Shown piece by piece: positions 20,875-32,603 of a stretch of DNA of 64,000 nt. Origin of the DNA: Selaginella moellendorffii (Eukaryota; Streptophyta; Lycopodiopsida; Selaginellales; Selaginellaceae); the NCBI RefSeq assembly GCF_000143415.4, contig NW_003314275.1, positions 443,577 through 507,576 of the forward strand, in the 5' to 3' direction. Under the pieces are notes generated by a model. That model saw only the letters and a list, made by a program, of their open reading frames with translations. It was not told the DNA's origin and ran no database searches. Position 1 is the first letter of the stretch. Every line of letters begins with the position of its first letter. Made by a program: the position numbers and the translations under genes.

Positions 20875-21867
20875 CCGTGTCTAGGCCCCCAAGCTGACTC
20901 GTTCCCTGTCTGGCTCCATGTCCCGTTGTAGAGCCACAAAGTCTCCAGATTTGAGACAACGCTTGGGCCAAAGCTTCCCCTTCTTCGCCTCACTCACCGC
21001 TCTAATAATGCGAAGAAGATCAAGGTGGACTTTCCTCTACCATCCCGGGTTAAAGACTTGCATATGCCTCGTAGTTTTCCTCCTGTCCTTGTCCAGAACC
21101 CGCACCAGTTGCTTGAGAGTTCGGAAGTCTGCGCTATGTAGCTTTCTCCAGATTGTGTAGTGGTCCTCCTTGCCCAGCGTCCTGCCATCCAGCTTGAAGA
21201 GGTCGTTGAAGAATAGGGGCTGGTTCAGCTAGTCCTCCACTCGCCCTGGCAATTCCCTACTGACTGGAAACACGCTCCATAACCTGAGAAGCCCTTGGAC
21301 CAGAGTGCTGCCCTTGACTACTTGCTTCGGCCCCTCGGCAAAGAGCTAACATGGATCTTCCTCCCACAATCTTGCAGTGTTGTGCTTGGGCCGGATTGCC
21401 AACAAGTTCTACCTAAACATGAGTCTCCAAGGTTGATTACCTGGTTGAAGGCTCATGAGGAGGATTTTGTACCGTAGTGCCGTCACCATGTCGCTCAGAT
21501 CGATTACTCCAAGTCCTCCCAAGACTTGCGGACGTGCTGTAGATTGCCACATGACCTTAGCCATGCTCCTCTCTGTGACCAGAGCGCCCTGCCACAAATA
21601 CTAACGGACCATCATGTGTACCTTTCTAAGAGTGCATTCTGGGACAGGCCAGATGGAGAGGTGGTACCAGATGTTGGGTAGAATGATGCTCCTGGCGACT
21701 ACCACTCTCGCTGGCAAGCCGAGTTTCCGGGGAGCCCACTTCTGGATTGACATTCGGACCCGTCGGAGCAAGGTATCATCCTGAAGTGCTACACTGAACC
21801 GAGTACCAACCTGGATCCCTAGGTACCTGGCGTCTTCTCCTGGTTTGAGCCACTGGAAGCCAATGTC
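20875..21867 (-). pseudogene. LINE ORF2 linker between RT and zf-RVT, broken
   Basis: Short frames such as LFWQGALVTERSMAKVMWQS and VIDLSDMVTALRYKILLM (21,597-21,409), then the 21,188-20,994 piece, match the post-RT region of plant LINEs. Frameshifts and stops separate them. No separate gene is present. Confidence 0.65.
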
Positions 21868-22690
21868 CTACCCCCAAGATTCGATGCCTGGTCGCCCCCA
21901 ATTTATGCCCACTAATTTGTTCCAGTTAATTGCTGCACCAGCTGCGAGGTTGAACGTCTCCAATGCCTTCTTAGCCGCATCCATGTTCTCCTTAGTCGTG
22001 AGTAGGAACAAAGCAGTGTTGTCTACAAAAGCTCCATCAAGGAGTTCCCGAGACATCCTTGTGGTCCCCAAAAGTTGCTGTCTCGCAGCCGGCAATGTGA
22101 GTCCTTTAATGCATCTGCCTTCTGCTAGAAACATGCCTAGGGCCTCAGCCACAATAAGAAAAAGATAGGGTGCTAGTGGACACCCTTGGCGTACCGAACG
22201 TCCCAGCTGGAAACTCGATCCCATCTCGCCATTGATTGTGACTCTGCTTGCGGCTCCTTGGTACAATAACGATATCCTAGTGACCGTCTCTCTTGGAATG
22301 CCGATCATATGCATGCACTCCTCCAGGAACCTCCAGTCCACCCGATCGTAGGCCTTCTCGAAGTCTAGTAGCCATGCTGCAGTTTGTTGGCCAGAGATCT
22401 CTGCCCATGTGTTCCCGCGGCACATCAGCCAGTCTCCCTCCTCTGTGGGACTTAATTCCCGCTTAGGAGGAATCCACCTGACCGCCATTCCTACTGTCCG
22501 AGGGAGGATTGGCTGGAAGCCATCTCCTTCGACATCCGTAATAGGTCCCTCAAACAGTTTGGGCTGTGAGGATGAGCCCAAGAGTGGTGGGGCGACCAAG
22601 AAGCGAATGTGGGGAGCTTGGTCTGGAGGGCATGCCTTCAAGATCTGCTCCTGCTCTGTAGGTAACTCAAACGGCTTCTGGGATGCCAAC
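21868..22690 (-). pseudogene. LINE reverse transcriptase (N-terminally deleted)
   Basis: Conserved blocks read LLDFEKAYDRVDWRFLEEC, RGRSVRQGCPLAPYLFLIVAEAL (approximate spacing) and AFVDNTALFLLTTKE. The normally invariant [F/Y]ADD box is FVDN, so the second catalytic Asp is lost. The frame continues directly from the zinc knuckle (CQRAGHREEACP, about 22,720) into RT with no endonuclease domain, so an internal deletion has fused ORF1 to RT. Confidence 0.88.
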
Positions 22691-23712
22691 CTATTCCGCT
22701 TGACTGGGCAGGCCTCCTCCCGGTGTCCAGCACGCTGACAAAAGCTGGAAAGCTCCCGCCTGGTCCTCTACCGTGAACCTTGGGATCCATGGTGAAATGA
22801 CACCGCCCAATTCTCGTCAATGAGGTCATGCATGGCCTCCGCCTGGGACTGTGCCTCCTCTGTCTCAAAGACAACTGTGTAGCAACCCTTCCCATGCGGC
22901 AGCATCTTCTTCATGAGGATTCCCTGGCCCAGCATTGCATTGATCCAATCGTTAGCCATGCAACCTATTGGGAACTTCCCCCTGAAAACAGCGATCAATG
23001 CCTTCTTGCGGAGTTCCTCCTCCTTCTCTGCTACTGCTCTTTGCAGAGTCTCAGCCAACTTGACAGGGACAGCCTTTCCTCTTGTGTCATCGTGGACCAA
23101 GTAACTTCTACCTTCCCCTGCTGCTGCCACCTTGAGCACTTCGGCCTGACTAGGTGTTCCCCCGTTCACGTTATGTGAGGCGTACTCCTTGTTAACATCA
23201 CTGTTCCCGTCCGAGGAGTGCAGCGCTTCTACCACCTTTCCGCCGCCCCAAGTCTTCCTCATTCTCGATTGGGCTTTTGCCACTCGCTCTGGGGTGTCAA
23301 CCTCCTGGTGCTGGTACGCCCAAGACTCTGTTCTCTTGTCTGGTGGGGCGTGCTCCTCCTCAAGAAAGGCTTCAACTGTGTTTGTCCAGGCCGGGTCCTC
23401 CTTGGCAAGTCTCAGAGTTTTAAGCTTCCGCCGCGTTGCTTGCTTCACTTTCTTCTTCTCACGTTTGGTCTTCCTCTTGTTGAAGGCATCACGGTCCTGG
23501 AATTGAAGTGTGCCATCTAACTGTTCCTCCAGTGAGCACATTGTCTCTGGCTCTGTTTCTGGCTCTCCGAGTCCCGCTTCAACTGTTGGTGTTGGTGTGG
23601 TATCCACTTTGCCACCTTGCTCTTGCGCCCATGCATCGAAGAGGTCCGCTTGCTGTGTGGCCACTGCCTTTGTGATTATTTTTTGCGCTTCATGCAATGC
23701 AGGGCCCAACAC
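22691..23712 (-). pseudogene. LINE ORF1-like protein: DUF4283/RRM-like domain and zinc knuckle
   Basis: The frame has a K/R-rich stretch (KRKTKREKKKVKQATRRK) and then a domain ALIAVFRGKFPIGCMANDWINAM...GKGCYTVVFETEEAQSQA, which resembles the DUF4283 RNA-binding fold of plant LINE ORF1 proteins. A TAG at 22,768 separates it from a CCHC-like knuckle with the first Cys lost (SSFCQRAGHREEACPVK). Its role in the family is to coat LINE RNA. Confidence 0.72.
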
Positions 23713-23719
23713 AAGGTCC

Positions 23720-25064
23720 TCTCACAAAGTATTCAGATCCAGCTCTCTGATCGTGCACATCAGAGTTGACTGGAGTTCTTTGCGTATGGGAAGCGGAGAA
23801 CTTTGGATCCTTTCCTCAAAGTGGTGAGGGTCCCAGACCAGCATCCCTGCCTTGTCGAGTCGCGGGAGTGGAGAGGGAAGCGACTCCTTCTACTCCTCGT
23901 GTGGTGTTGTGGGAGAGTCCGGATCTGATTTCCTCGCTTGTTGCAAGTGCGCAGGGTCCACCTGGTGTGTTTCCTCCTGTACTCTTGCATGTACTGGATC
24001 AGGGATGAGCCCGGCCACGTCTGCAAGAGTTTTTGGGTGGGACAAGGGGTTCCCACCAGCTGGGCATGAGCTTGACGCATTCCTGTAAGCAAGGAGTGTG
24101 CCAGCTGCCCAGTCCTTTCGAGTCCTGAGGTTCTCTGTTAGAATTGCGAGAGCTACACGATGTGCATCCCACAAAGAGATGTTCCCCACATCTTCCCCGT
24201 CATCCAGTTGGTGAGTTAGCTGCGAGACTTCATGCTAGATTCACTGTGCCGACTCTCGATGCACCTGTTCCGTGAACTGCTCACTGTTCCAAAAGACTAT
24301 ACCACCGCTTGCAGGCTTCAGCAAAAACAAGTGTAGACAATCTATGCTATCTCCACCTTGCCTCAAGTCCATGCAGTGCCTCGTCACTGGGGGCTGTGGG
24401 CTGGATTGGGGCCTCACACTTGAGGAACAAGCTGGTGAAGATGGGAGTGAAGCTCTGGGCTTGTTTGTCAGGTCCGACAAGCATCTGTGGGCAAACTTCA
24501 GTGTCCGAAGAGGCAGCTCTTTGTTCAGTCCTAGGACCACGGCTGAACGGTCTGCATCTATGGGCAAACTTCAGTGTCCGAAGAGGCAGCTCTTTGTTCA
24601 GTTAGTGAGGCTTCCATGTTGAGCTTGCAGGACAGAAGTGCGTCGTCCTGTTCCCCTCTGTTTTTGGACGTTCTAGGTGGGGCAGACTTGAGTTCTCCTG
24701 TCCCATGTCCTGGCTTTGCTACTGCTACACGCTGCTGCTGCTGCATGTGCTGCTGCTGCTGCATGTGCTGCTGCTCTAGTGGTGACCCCTGACCTGGCCC
24801 TGGTGTGCCGCTCCTATACTTTTGTGAGACATCCATCCCTGTGAATCCCCTCAATGGCGAAAGTGCTTGGGATGATTCCCCGCAAGCCTTCCTGACTTGT
24901 AGCTAGCCCGAGACCCTCACGAAGCTCCTGAACTCCAGCCAGTGACCAAGCAAGTGGGTGAGGGGAGGTAGCTTCGTCCTCTCCACCACTCTTAGTGGGC
25001 TCCTCATCTCTGGCTTGGCTTTTACTTCCAACTTGTTCCAGGACCTGGCCGTCCACTGGACGAG
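23720..25064 (-). pseudogene. LINE ORF1 N-terminal region, low complexity
   Basis: Broken frames include NISLWDAHRVALAILTENL (24,189) and a Gln/Met-rich tract encoded by CTG triplets (24,722-24,776). A 49-bp segment is duplicated 72 bp apart (24,481-24,529 and 24,553-24,602). I recognise no enzymatic domain. The TRIM array begins at 25,065. Confidence 0.55.
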
Positions 25065-26844
25065 TGTAGCGCATGTGATCATGGGATGAGATTTGGATAT
25101 ACTGTCACTATGGATCCTTGGAACCTTGGGGGATAAATGGGGATAAAATAGCCACTAAGGGCTCTCTCCCCTTAAGCCAACTGGAAAAGGGGCAATTGCT
25201 TGATGAGAGAGCCCTTAGTGGCTATTTTATCCCCATTTATCCCCCAAGGTTCCAAGGATCCACGGTGACAGTATATCCAAATCTCATCCCATGATCACAT
25301 GCGCTACACTCACCCCCCCTTCAGAGATGTCAATGTCCTCATTGACTATTGACTAGCAATCCCTACTGAGCCAAGGGGAACCAGCACCTCCATTTCCGCA
25401 CTCAATCTACCAATCCTTCCATTGTGTAGACCAACTATTCCATGTGAGGCAACTAGTCATCCACCCGTACCGCAGTCCCACGGTGGATACCTTCGTCCGT
25501 GGATACTCCACACAAGAGGAAGGACGTACACATGGATGCCCAATACGTACGATTTCAAATTTAGGGGTAGGAATATACCTTGCTCAAGGGTATATTATAC
25601 ATTTAAGTAGCCACTAATCAATGGGAATCGAACACGTGCCATTTTCTCTGATACCAACTGTAGCGCACCTTATCTCTCTCCCCTTAAGCCAACTGGAAAA
25701 GGGGCAATTGCTTGATGAGAGAGCCCTTAGTGGCTATTTTATCCCCATTTATCCCCCAAGGTTCCAAGGATCCACGGTGACAGTATATCCAAATCTCATC
25801 CCATGATCACATGCGCTACACTCACCCCCCCTTCAGAGATGTCAATGTCCTCATTGACTATTGACTAGCAATCCCTACTGAGCCAAGGGGAACCAGCACC
25901 TCCATTTCCGCACTCAATCTACCAATCCTTCCATTGTGTAGACCAACTATTCCATGTGAGGCAACTAGTCATCCACCCGTACCGCAGTCCCACGGTGGAT
26001 ACCTTCGTCCGTGGATACTCCACACAAGAGGAAGGACGTACACATGGATGCCCAATACGTACGATTTCAAATTTAGGGGTAGGAATATACCTTGCTCAAG
26101 GGTATATTATACATTTAAGTAGCCACTAATCAATGGGAATCGAACACGTGCCATTTTCTCTGATACCAACTGTAGCGCACCTTATCTCTCTCCCCTTAAG
26201 CCAACTGGAAAAGGGGCAATTGCTTGATGAGAGAGCCCTTAGTGGCTATTTTATCCCCATTTATCCCCCAAGGTTCCAAGGATCCACGGTGACAGTATAT
26301 CCAAATCTCATCCCATGATCACATGCGCTACACTCAGCCCCCCTTCAGAGATGTCAATGTCCTCATTGACTATAGACTAGCAATCCCTACTGAGCCAAGG
26401 GGAACCAGCACCTCCATTTCCGCACTCAATCTACCAATCCTTCCATTGTGTAGACCAACTATTCCATGTGAGGCAACTAGTCATCCACCCGTACCGCAGT
26501 CCCACGGTGGATACCTTCGTCCGTGGATACTCCACACAAGAGGAAGGACGTACGCATGGATGCCCAATACGTACGATTTCAAATTTAAGGGTAGGAATAT
26601 ACCTTGCTCAAGGGTATATTATACATTTAAGTAGCCACTAATCAATGGGAATCGAACACGTGCCATTTTCTCTGATACCAACTGTAGCGCACCTTATCTC
26701 TCTCCCCTTAAGCCAACTGGAAAAGGGGCAATTGCTTGATGAGAGAGCCCTTAGTGGCTATTTTATCCCCATTTATCCCCCAAGGTTCCAAGGATCCACG
26801 GTGACAGTATATCCAAATCTCATCCCATGATCACATGCGCTACA
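25065..26844 (-). mobile_element. Tandem TRIM retrotransposon array: four LTRs, three internal regions
   Basis: LTR copies lie at 25,065/25,162-25,308 (rearranged), 25,659-25,820, 26,171-26,332 and 26,683-26,844. The last three are 162 bp, start TGTAGCGC and end GCGCTACA. Internal regions are 25,309-25,658, 25,821-26,170 and 26,333-26,682 (350 bp each), giving a 512-bp period. On the minus strand, two bases after each LTR, TGGTATCAGAG matches the primer site for initiator-Met tRNA, and a G-rich polypurine tract (AAGGGGGGGTGAG) precedes the next LTR. There is no coding capacity. The small ORFs recurring every 512 bp are artefacts. Copies are almost identical, so the array is young. It interrupts the LINE. 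Confidence 0.93.
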
Positions 26845-27299
26845 CCCTGAAACATCCACCACTTCTATCCCGTGGTTCTCATCTTACTGGGTTGTTGCCT
26901 TGTGTGGCTCGCTTGCTACCTTGCACAACAGTGTTCTGGCCGTTGATACAGAGGGCCCTTTCCTGTCCTGGCTTGCTGCTGTACGTGTGCAGGAACCCCG
27001 ACCTTGTAACAGTCCTCCTCGTGGGAGTCGAATGCTGAGGCCCCTGCCTCGCCCTCCACGAGGTTGAGAGCTCAGTTTGATGGGTGTGGATACTGTGATT
27101 CCCCTGTGGCTGTTCTCCATGCTGTTGACAGGGGAGTGAGTACACAGTAGAAGCAAAAAAAGGGGAACAACACTTCCCTGAATCTCACGGCGGATGCCCT
27201 CGCCGATGGTAGCAAGTGTGGGGAGATTGCACGCTCTCCCCTGAGCGCTCTTCTCCCTCTGGCTACTCCTCCGATCACGGCAGCCATGGTATTGGGCAC
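26845..27299 (-). pseudogene. 5' part of the LINE beyond the TRIM array
   Basis: Overlapping minus-strand frames (for example TLATIGEGIRREIQGSVV and SMENSHRGITVSTPIK) look like the start of the LINE ORF1 and are separated from the rest by the TRIM array. Frames shift several times. No domain is recognisable. Confidence 0.45.
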
Positions 27300-27344
27300 C
27301 TTCCTCTACTTCCTCCCCAAAAAACGTCTAACATTAGGGTTTTT

Positions 27345-28479
27345 TTTAGGACCTTGGTAAGATTGCTCCCTCGTGTCGGATCTTGGGCTGTAAAGGCATG
27401 GATCTGGGCCAACCATGGGTTGCGATAGCGATTGGTCGCGCTGACGCGTGGTCCGGCCGGCGATCCAACCCATCTAGTGGGAGTTCGGGGCACCGGTACA
27501 GTACTTCCGGCGCACGTGTGCTCTTCGACACTTGGTGGACGTTGGATGTTGTCGGTACCAATCCTGGCCGTTCCCAGGACTTAGCCGATTTTTGGATTGC
27601 TAGATCAGCATGGAGTTCTCCTGGGATCTTCGGTCGCTTGAAATCTTGGCTCGGCGAGAGGCGGATGCGCAGTGGGATGTTGGAGGGAAGACTATATCAT
27701 TGCGATCCGCAGCAAGAGGATGTGGGGGAGTTGTTTATTTGTCCACATTTTGCAGCCATGGTATTGAGATGAGGGGGTGCGCAAGGAGGAGGCAGGCATG
27801 TTCGTGGCTGGTCCAAGGGGCATTCTTTGCTCCGGTTCCTCTAGATGTGCTTGCTGAGGGCGCTCGTGTCTGGGAAGTGGAGAGTATGTGGCAATACATG
27901 CTCAGTTTGCTTCTCGTGTGCTTCTATCCCTTTTCAGTGCTTGGAGCGTCCTTCCCCTGATCTGGCTTGGTGCGTTTTCATTTTTGTTTGTGAGATGGGG
28001 GGAGCAGAGGGGAACTTTCGTTGTTTCCCCACTAGGGGCCTCTTTTTAACCTTGTAGGGGTGCGAAGAGGATTGTGGGCTGTGTGGCCATCAGTCCTATT
28101 GGCCCTGGAGGTCTTGAGACGATCCCTTCACTACCTAAATGGATCTGTGTGGACCGACTGTTGGGTGGAGCGAGCTTGAATCAGGGGGACCCAGTGCAGA
28201 TCCAGCTAAAGTGGCGAAGGAGGGAGTGTTCGAGAGCGTGTTTGTGGTGACTGTGCCGAATCAGAGGGGAGCTGGGAAGAACCGGGATCCTGGCACGTCC
28301 ACCAATGAGATCACCGAGCATGTACCAAACGTGCCCAGAACTCACCGAACAACAAGGTGCTCAACTACAGATCCATAGCGCCGAGGATAGGAACATGCCT
28401 AGGTATTGTGGGTGTGAGAGAAACAAGTACACAAAGGGAAGGCACTGCACTGCTAGGGTTTCCATCCTCTCTCTAGAGT
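27345..28479. other. Unassigned 1.1 kb between LINE and element A
   Basis: 27,345-27,370 carries T8 then AGGACCTTGGTAAGAT (plus strand), similar to 19,545-19,562 near the LINE 3' end, so a second LINE end may start here. Plus-strand ORFs (27,383-27,772 and 27,610-27,960) resemble nothing I know. I see no RNA gene or promoter. Confidence 0.35.
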
Positions 28480-29533
28480 CCCTTTATTTACCCTTTGGAG
28501 AGCTCAGAGTGGGTGGCCAATCTCGTCCTTGCACTGAAGGCAAATGGAAAACTCCGCCTCTGTGTTAACTTTCGATACTTAAACAAGGCAATTGCGAAAG
28601 ATCACTTTCTGACTCCATTTATCGATGCAATTGTGGATGAGATGGCTGGACACCGTTACTACTCTTTCATGGATGGCTTTTCAGGGTACAACCAAATCTT
28701 CATTCATCTCAATCATCGAGATCTTATGGCCTTCCGAACACTTTGGGATGTCTTCGCTTTCAATGTCCTCCCGTTTGGCTTGTGTAACACTAAAGCTACT
28801 TTTCAACGCTTTATGACCCACGCCTTTCACAACTTGATTGGAGGCACCTTGAGGGTGTATATCGATGATCTGTGCACGACCCCTTACTCCTTTGAGGACC
28901 ACCTTTTGCACTTGGAGCAGATCTTCACTTGCTGCCGACAACACAGGTTTTCATTCGGCAAAGTGTAAATTCGGGGTGACTAAAGGCTGGCTGCTAGGCT
29001 TTCATGTCTCACAGGATAGGATCAAGCCCTAGGTAGCCAAGGCTCAGGAGATTCTGGATTAGAACCCACCAGCCAATGTGAAGCAACTTTGCAGCTTCCT
29101 CGAGCAAATGGGTTTCTTTTGCTATTTCCTCCACAACTATACTACACGTTCACGGCCTCTGATAGCTCTACTACAACACAACATTCCATTTTTCTAGGGT
29201 GAGTCCCAACAATAAGCCTTTGAATCACTGAAGCAGTCACTCTGCATGGCCCCGGTACTCCAGCCACTAGAACGTCAACTTCCTTTCGACATTTACATCA
29301 CAACGGGTACAAAGGCTTTTGGAGTATGCCTTTGCCAATGTTCACAGCTTGGCAAGCCACCACATGCAACATACTATGCTTCATATTCATTCAAGGAGAC
29401 TAAGAAGAAGTACGTGGATGCAGAAAAAGGAGCAGTGGCTGTTGTTTACACCTTGGAACGATTTCGTCACTTTCTTGCTGGAGCCCGTATCCATTTCCAC
29501 ATCTATTTTAATGTGTTGACATTTCTTTTATAG
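28480..29533 (+). pseudogene. RT and RNase H of element A
   Basis: RT blocks are SSEWVANLVLALKANGKLR (variant of the basic block), RYYSFMDGFSGYNQIF, NVLPFGLCNTKATF and the catalytic VYIDDLCT. A frame change at about 28,960 leads on to CKFGVTKGWLLGFHVSQD. RNase H shows DIYITTGTKAFGVCLCQ, YADAEKGAVAVVYTLERF-like residues and FLAGARIHFH; the first catalytic Asp region is altered (TTGTKAFGV in place of DAS..AxG). Confidence 0.85.
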
Positions 29534-29539
29534 CGATTA

Positions 29540-30943
29540 GTTCACAATCCTCGTACTTTATCTTGGATTATGACTATCCAAGAGTTCCAGCCAACTTTCC
29601 ACATGTGGCGGAAGCGTGTGATGGATCCGAGTGAGTTCCTAGTTGCTGAAGCTACTTCCTTTGTGGTCCCTGCAGCATTACAAGACATTGCAGTGTACCT
29701 GGATTCAGGTCAATTCCTAGCAGATTCCTCACCAGTGCAACAAAACGCATTGGAGATCCAAGCACGGGGGTTTTGCCTTATCGACAGACACCTTTATAGG
29801 AGAAGTTCTCAAGAAGTTTTGTTGCGGTGTGTGAGGGAACACGAGGTCCCTATGCTCCTTCGTGCTTTCCACTCTTATGCGGGGCATTTCTCGGGATGGG
29901 TCACAAGACAGCTCCTCTTGCGTCATGGCTACTTTTGGCCTCAAATTCACCAGGACAGCTTGGCCTATACAAAGGCATGTGAGCAGTGCCAATGGTTCAA
30001 CCCCTGGAGCCATGTTCCACGTCTTTCTTTCCAGCTCATCACTTCTCCGGGTCCCTTTTTCCAGTGGGGACTTGACTTCGTCGACCCGATCAACCCACCG
30101 AGCTCAAAAGGATAACGATACATCATCGTGGTGACGGACTATTTTATGAAAGGGGTTGAGGCCACCCCTTTGCAACAGGCAGATCAACAGTCTATAGCAA
30201 AGTTTTTCTACAAGTACATTATTTGTCGATTCGGAGTTCTTGCCATTTTGATTTCTGACCGTGGCAGCAGCTTCCTTGGACAAGTGATGCAGCATCTTCT
30301 CCAATGGCTGCAGGTCAAGCACATGAAGAGCAGCAGCTATTATCCTGAGTGCAATGGCCAGGCAGAGTCCAGCAACAAGATATTGAAGACAGTCATCTCA
30401 AAGCTTGTGGAGAACCACCCAAGGCATTGGCACGAGCACTTGGTTACGGCATTGTGGGCGTTTCAAACGTCCTTCAAGACATCCATCTCTGCGACCCTAT
30501 TCTCCCTTGTCTATGGGACAGAGGCCATGCTTCCAGTGGAGATCCAAGTGCCATCACTCTCACTTTCACTTCAATATGCAGCAGCGATGCAGCTTAGCAA
30601 TGAGGACAAGCTTCATGCACGTGATTTGGAGGTTCTTGCCTTGGCAACATTCAGCGACGATCCACAACTGAACATCTTCTTCGAGGCAAGCAAAAGCTCA
30701 AGTCCTTCATTAATCACCAGCAATCTGCCAAACCATTCGGGGATGGCAATCTTGTTCTACTCAAGGAGCTCCCCTCGCTGGACCGTACTTTGTCTAACGA
30801 CACATTCAAGATGGAACAGAATCCGTGCTTCTAGTGGAGATCCAAGTGCCATCACTCTCACTTTCACTTCGATACGCAGCAGCAATGCAACTTAGCAATG
30901 AGGACAAGCTTCATGCACGTGACTTGGAAGTTCTTGCCTTGGA
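29540..30943 (+). pseudogene. Integrase of element A with a local duplication
   Basis: The zinc-binding region reads HEVPMLLRAFHSYAGHFSGW...LRHGYFWPQ....CEQCQWF. The core has GLDFVDPINPPSS, VVTDYFMKGVEATPL, ILISDRGSSFLG (second Asp) and YPECNGQAESSNKILK (the Glu region). A TAA at 30,113 breaks the frame. 30,536-30,645 and 30,834-30,943 are near copies, a tandem duplication that disrupts the C-terminus. Confidence 0.85.
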
Positions 30944-31149
30944 AGAACAGTGACAATCCACGACTGAACATCTCCTTCGAGGCAAGAAGAAGATCAAGTC
31001 AGTCATCGATCACCAGCAGTCTGCTGAACCATTTGATATGGCGATCTGGTTCTACTCAAGGAGTTTATGCCACCTTCGATGTTCTCCCCTCGCTGGACCG
31101 GCCCCTACTTTGTCCAGTGACACACCGGAGGTGGAGCATATGTGCTAGT

Positions 31150-32603
31150 TGATGCTAATACACATGAGCTCCCACACGCTCACAACCACTCTCACCTTAA
31201 ACGCTTCATCTGATGAGGTATTCTTCTTCTTTTCTTTTTCTTTTTCTTCCTTTCTTTCACTTTACTTTCATGGCTACTTTTCTTACTTTCAGAGGGTGTT
31301 TCTCCATTGGACCATGGCCCATGCCTTGGATTTCATGCTCAAGCTGCATTGCCGTTTGTATGGAGGTTTCTCGCTTGGCTCGGTCTATGTTCTAGGTTCT
31401 TTGGCCCTTCCCTTACCATTACTTTACCCCACACATTTCCCACACCCATTCCATATAATCTACACTCATAGTTCCATCACTAATCACTTCTAGCAGCATT
31501 GCCCACACTTATCTCTAGATGCCTGTTTTGCATCTTTCATTTTTTCACCATTGTGCACATCTCCGCTTGAGGTCACATTTATACTATACCATGGACACAC
31601 ATACATGCACCAGCAGCAAAAGACACCACTTCATTTGGATGTGCCGTTTCCAAGATATCCTTACAATCATATGCCGACAACGCACTAGTTTTTCTGGAGT
31701 GACTTTCTTCCAACCGGGTGAACCTGTTCACTCAAGGCACTTAGGTAGATCTTTAGGCGAGGCCATAGAAGCCAAAGCCACTTTCTTTTGCTCCAACACT
31801 CAGTGGACACATGCCACCTCTCTTTACTGGCAACCAAGCAACTATGCTATCCTTTTCAACTATTGACTTCTTTAGTTCGACACATCAAACTGGCCACCCT
31901 CTCAAAGTGCCACCACCATCTCAGTGCTCCACCATATCACTCCACCATATCGGTGCTGGAGCAGGCGCAGGAGTAGGAGCAAGAGCAGGTGGTTACAGGT
32001 TACAGGTTACGGGTTCCTAGTTACTAGTTACTAGTTACTGGTTACCGATTACCGGCTATTCTGAGAGGTCAGCGCTTACTCTACAGGCCCACGGTTACAG
32101 ATGGCCACCTTTTCAGAGTGCCACCACCATCTCAGCGCTCCACCATATCACTCCATTTTTCCTCATTTCCCCACTTACCACCCTTGGGCAATGCATCCCC
32201 ACTTCTACCCCTCTTTCTTTCTCGATTTCGGCCAATCCTTGGAGCATACCAGAAGTCATCAAGAGGCTGCATTTGCATACTACACTTTCCTGAGCCGAAA
32301 TCCAGATACAAGGTAAGTTCTTTGGGTGCTCACTCTTTTTCCTCTATTTTCCTCCTCTTTTTACACTTTTTCTACACTTTTCTTCAACTTTAGGGTCTAG
32401 TTTGACTACAGGGTTTCCCACCGGGTTTTCCTCCCTATCTCCAAATTTCACACCTACCTCTTTTCTTTCTTTTCCACTTTGTTTTCTAGAGTTTCTACTA
32501 TTTCACGCAGCTACCAGCACTTGGCATCAGTAGCAGAGGTACACTCTACACTCTTCAAAGGGTTCTCACGCATCTGGAGCTAGTGCGATCCACCGTGGTT
32601 GCA
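31150..32603 (+). other. Non-coding 3' region of element A
   Basis: No gene is visible. It has a pyrimidine tract (31,215-31,260), GGAGYAGGAGC-type repeats and GGTTAC/TAACTAGT-type minisatellite DNA (31,950-32,110). The same structures recur in B (44,930-45,020 and 51,330-51,470) and partly in D (61,130-61,220), so this is an element-specific 3' leader rather than host DNA. Confidence 0.7.

Larger units (their letters stand above)
19350..27350 (-). mobile_element. Decayed non-LTR retrotransposon (LINE), split by a TRIM array
   Basis: On the minus strand, 5' to 3': an ORF1 N-terminal region (about 27,290-26,845, then 25,064-23,720), a DUF4283/RRM-like ORF1 domain and zinc knuckle (23,712-22,690), the RT (22,690-21,850), RT thumb and connection pieces (21,600-20,900), and a zf-RVT plus C-terminus (20,874-19,630). 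The apurinic-type endonuclease expected before RT is missing. Numerous stops and frame changes show that it is inactive. The 3' end is probably near 19,350-19,550. A similar terminal motif (ACCAAGGTCCT) followed by A8 on the minus strand at 27,345-27,370 suggests the tail of a second, upstream copy. Confidence 0.82.

Noticed and set aside
24714-24776. CTG-triplet expansion as a disease-like or regulatory repeat
   Set aside because: It is a short, interrupted Gln/Met-coding tract inside a decayed LINE ORF1; nothing indicates expansion.
25422-26830. Repeated 61- and 62-residue ORFs every 512 bp, or a CRISPR-like array
   Set aside because: They are the internal region and LTR of a TRIM element. 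The repeat length, primer site and polypurine tract exclude CRISPR, and nothing supports translation.
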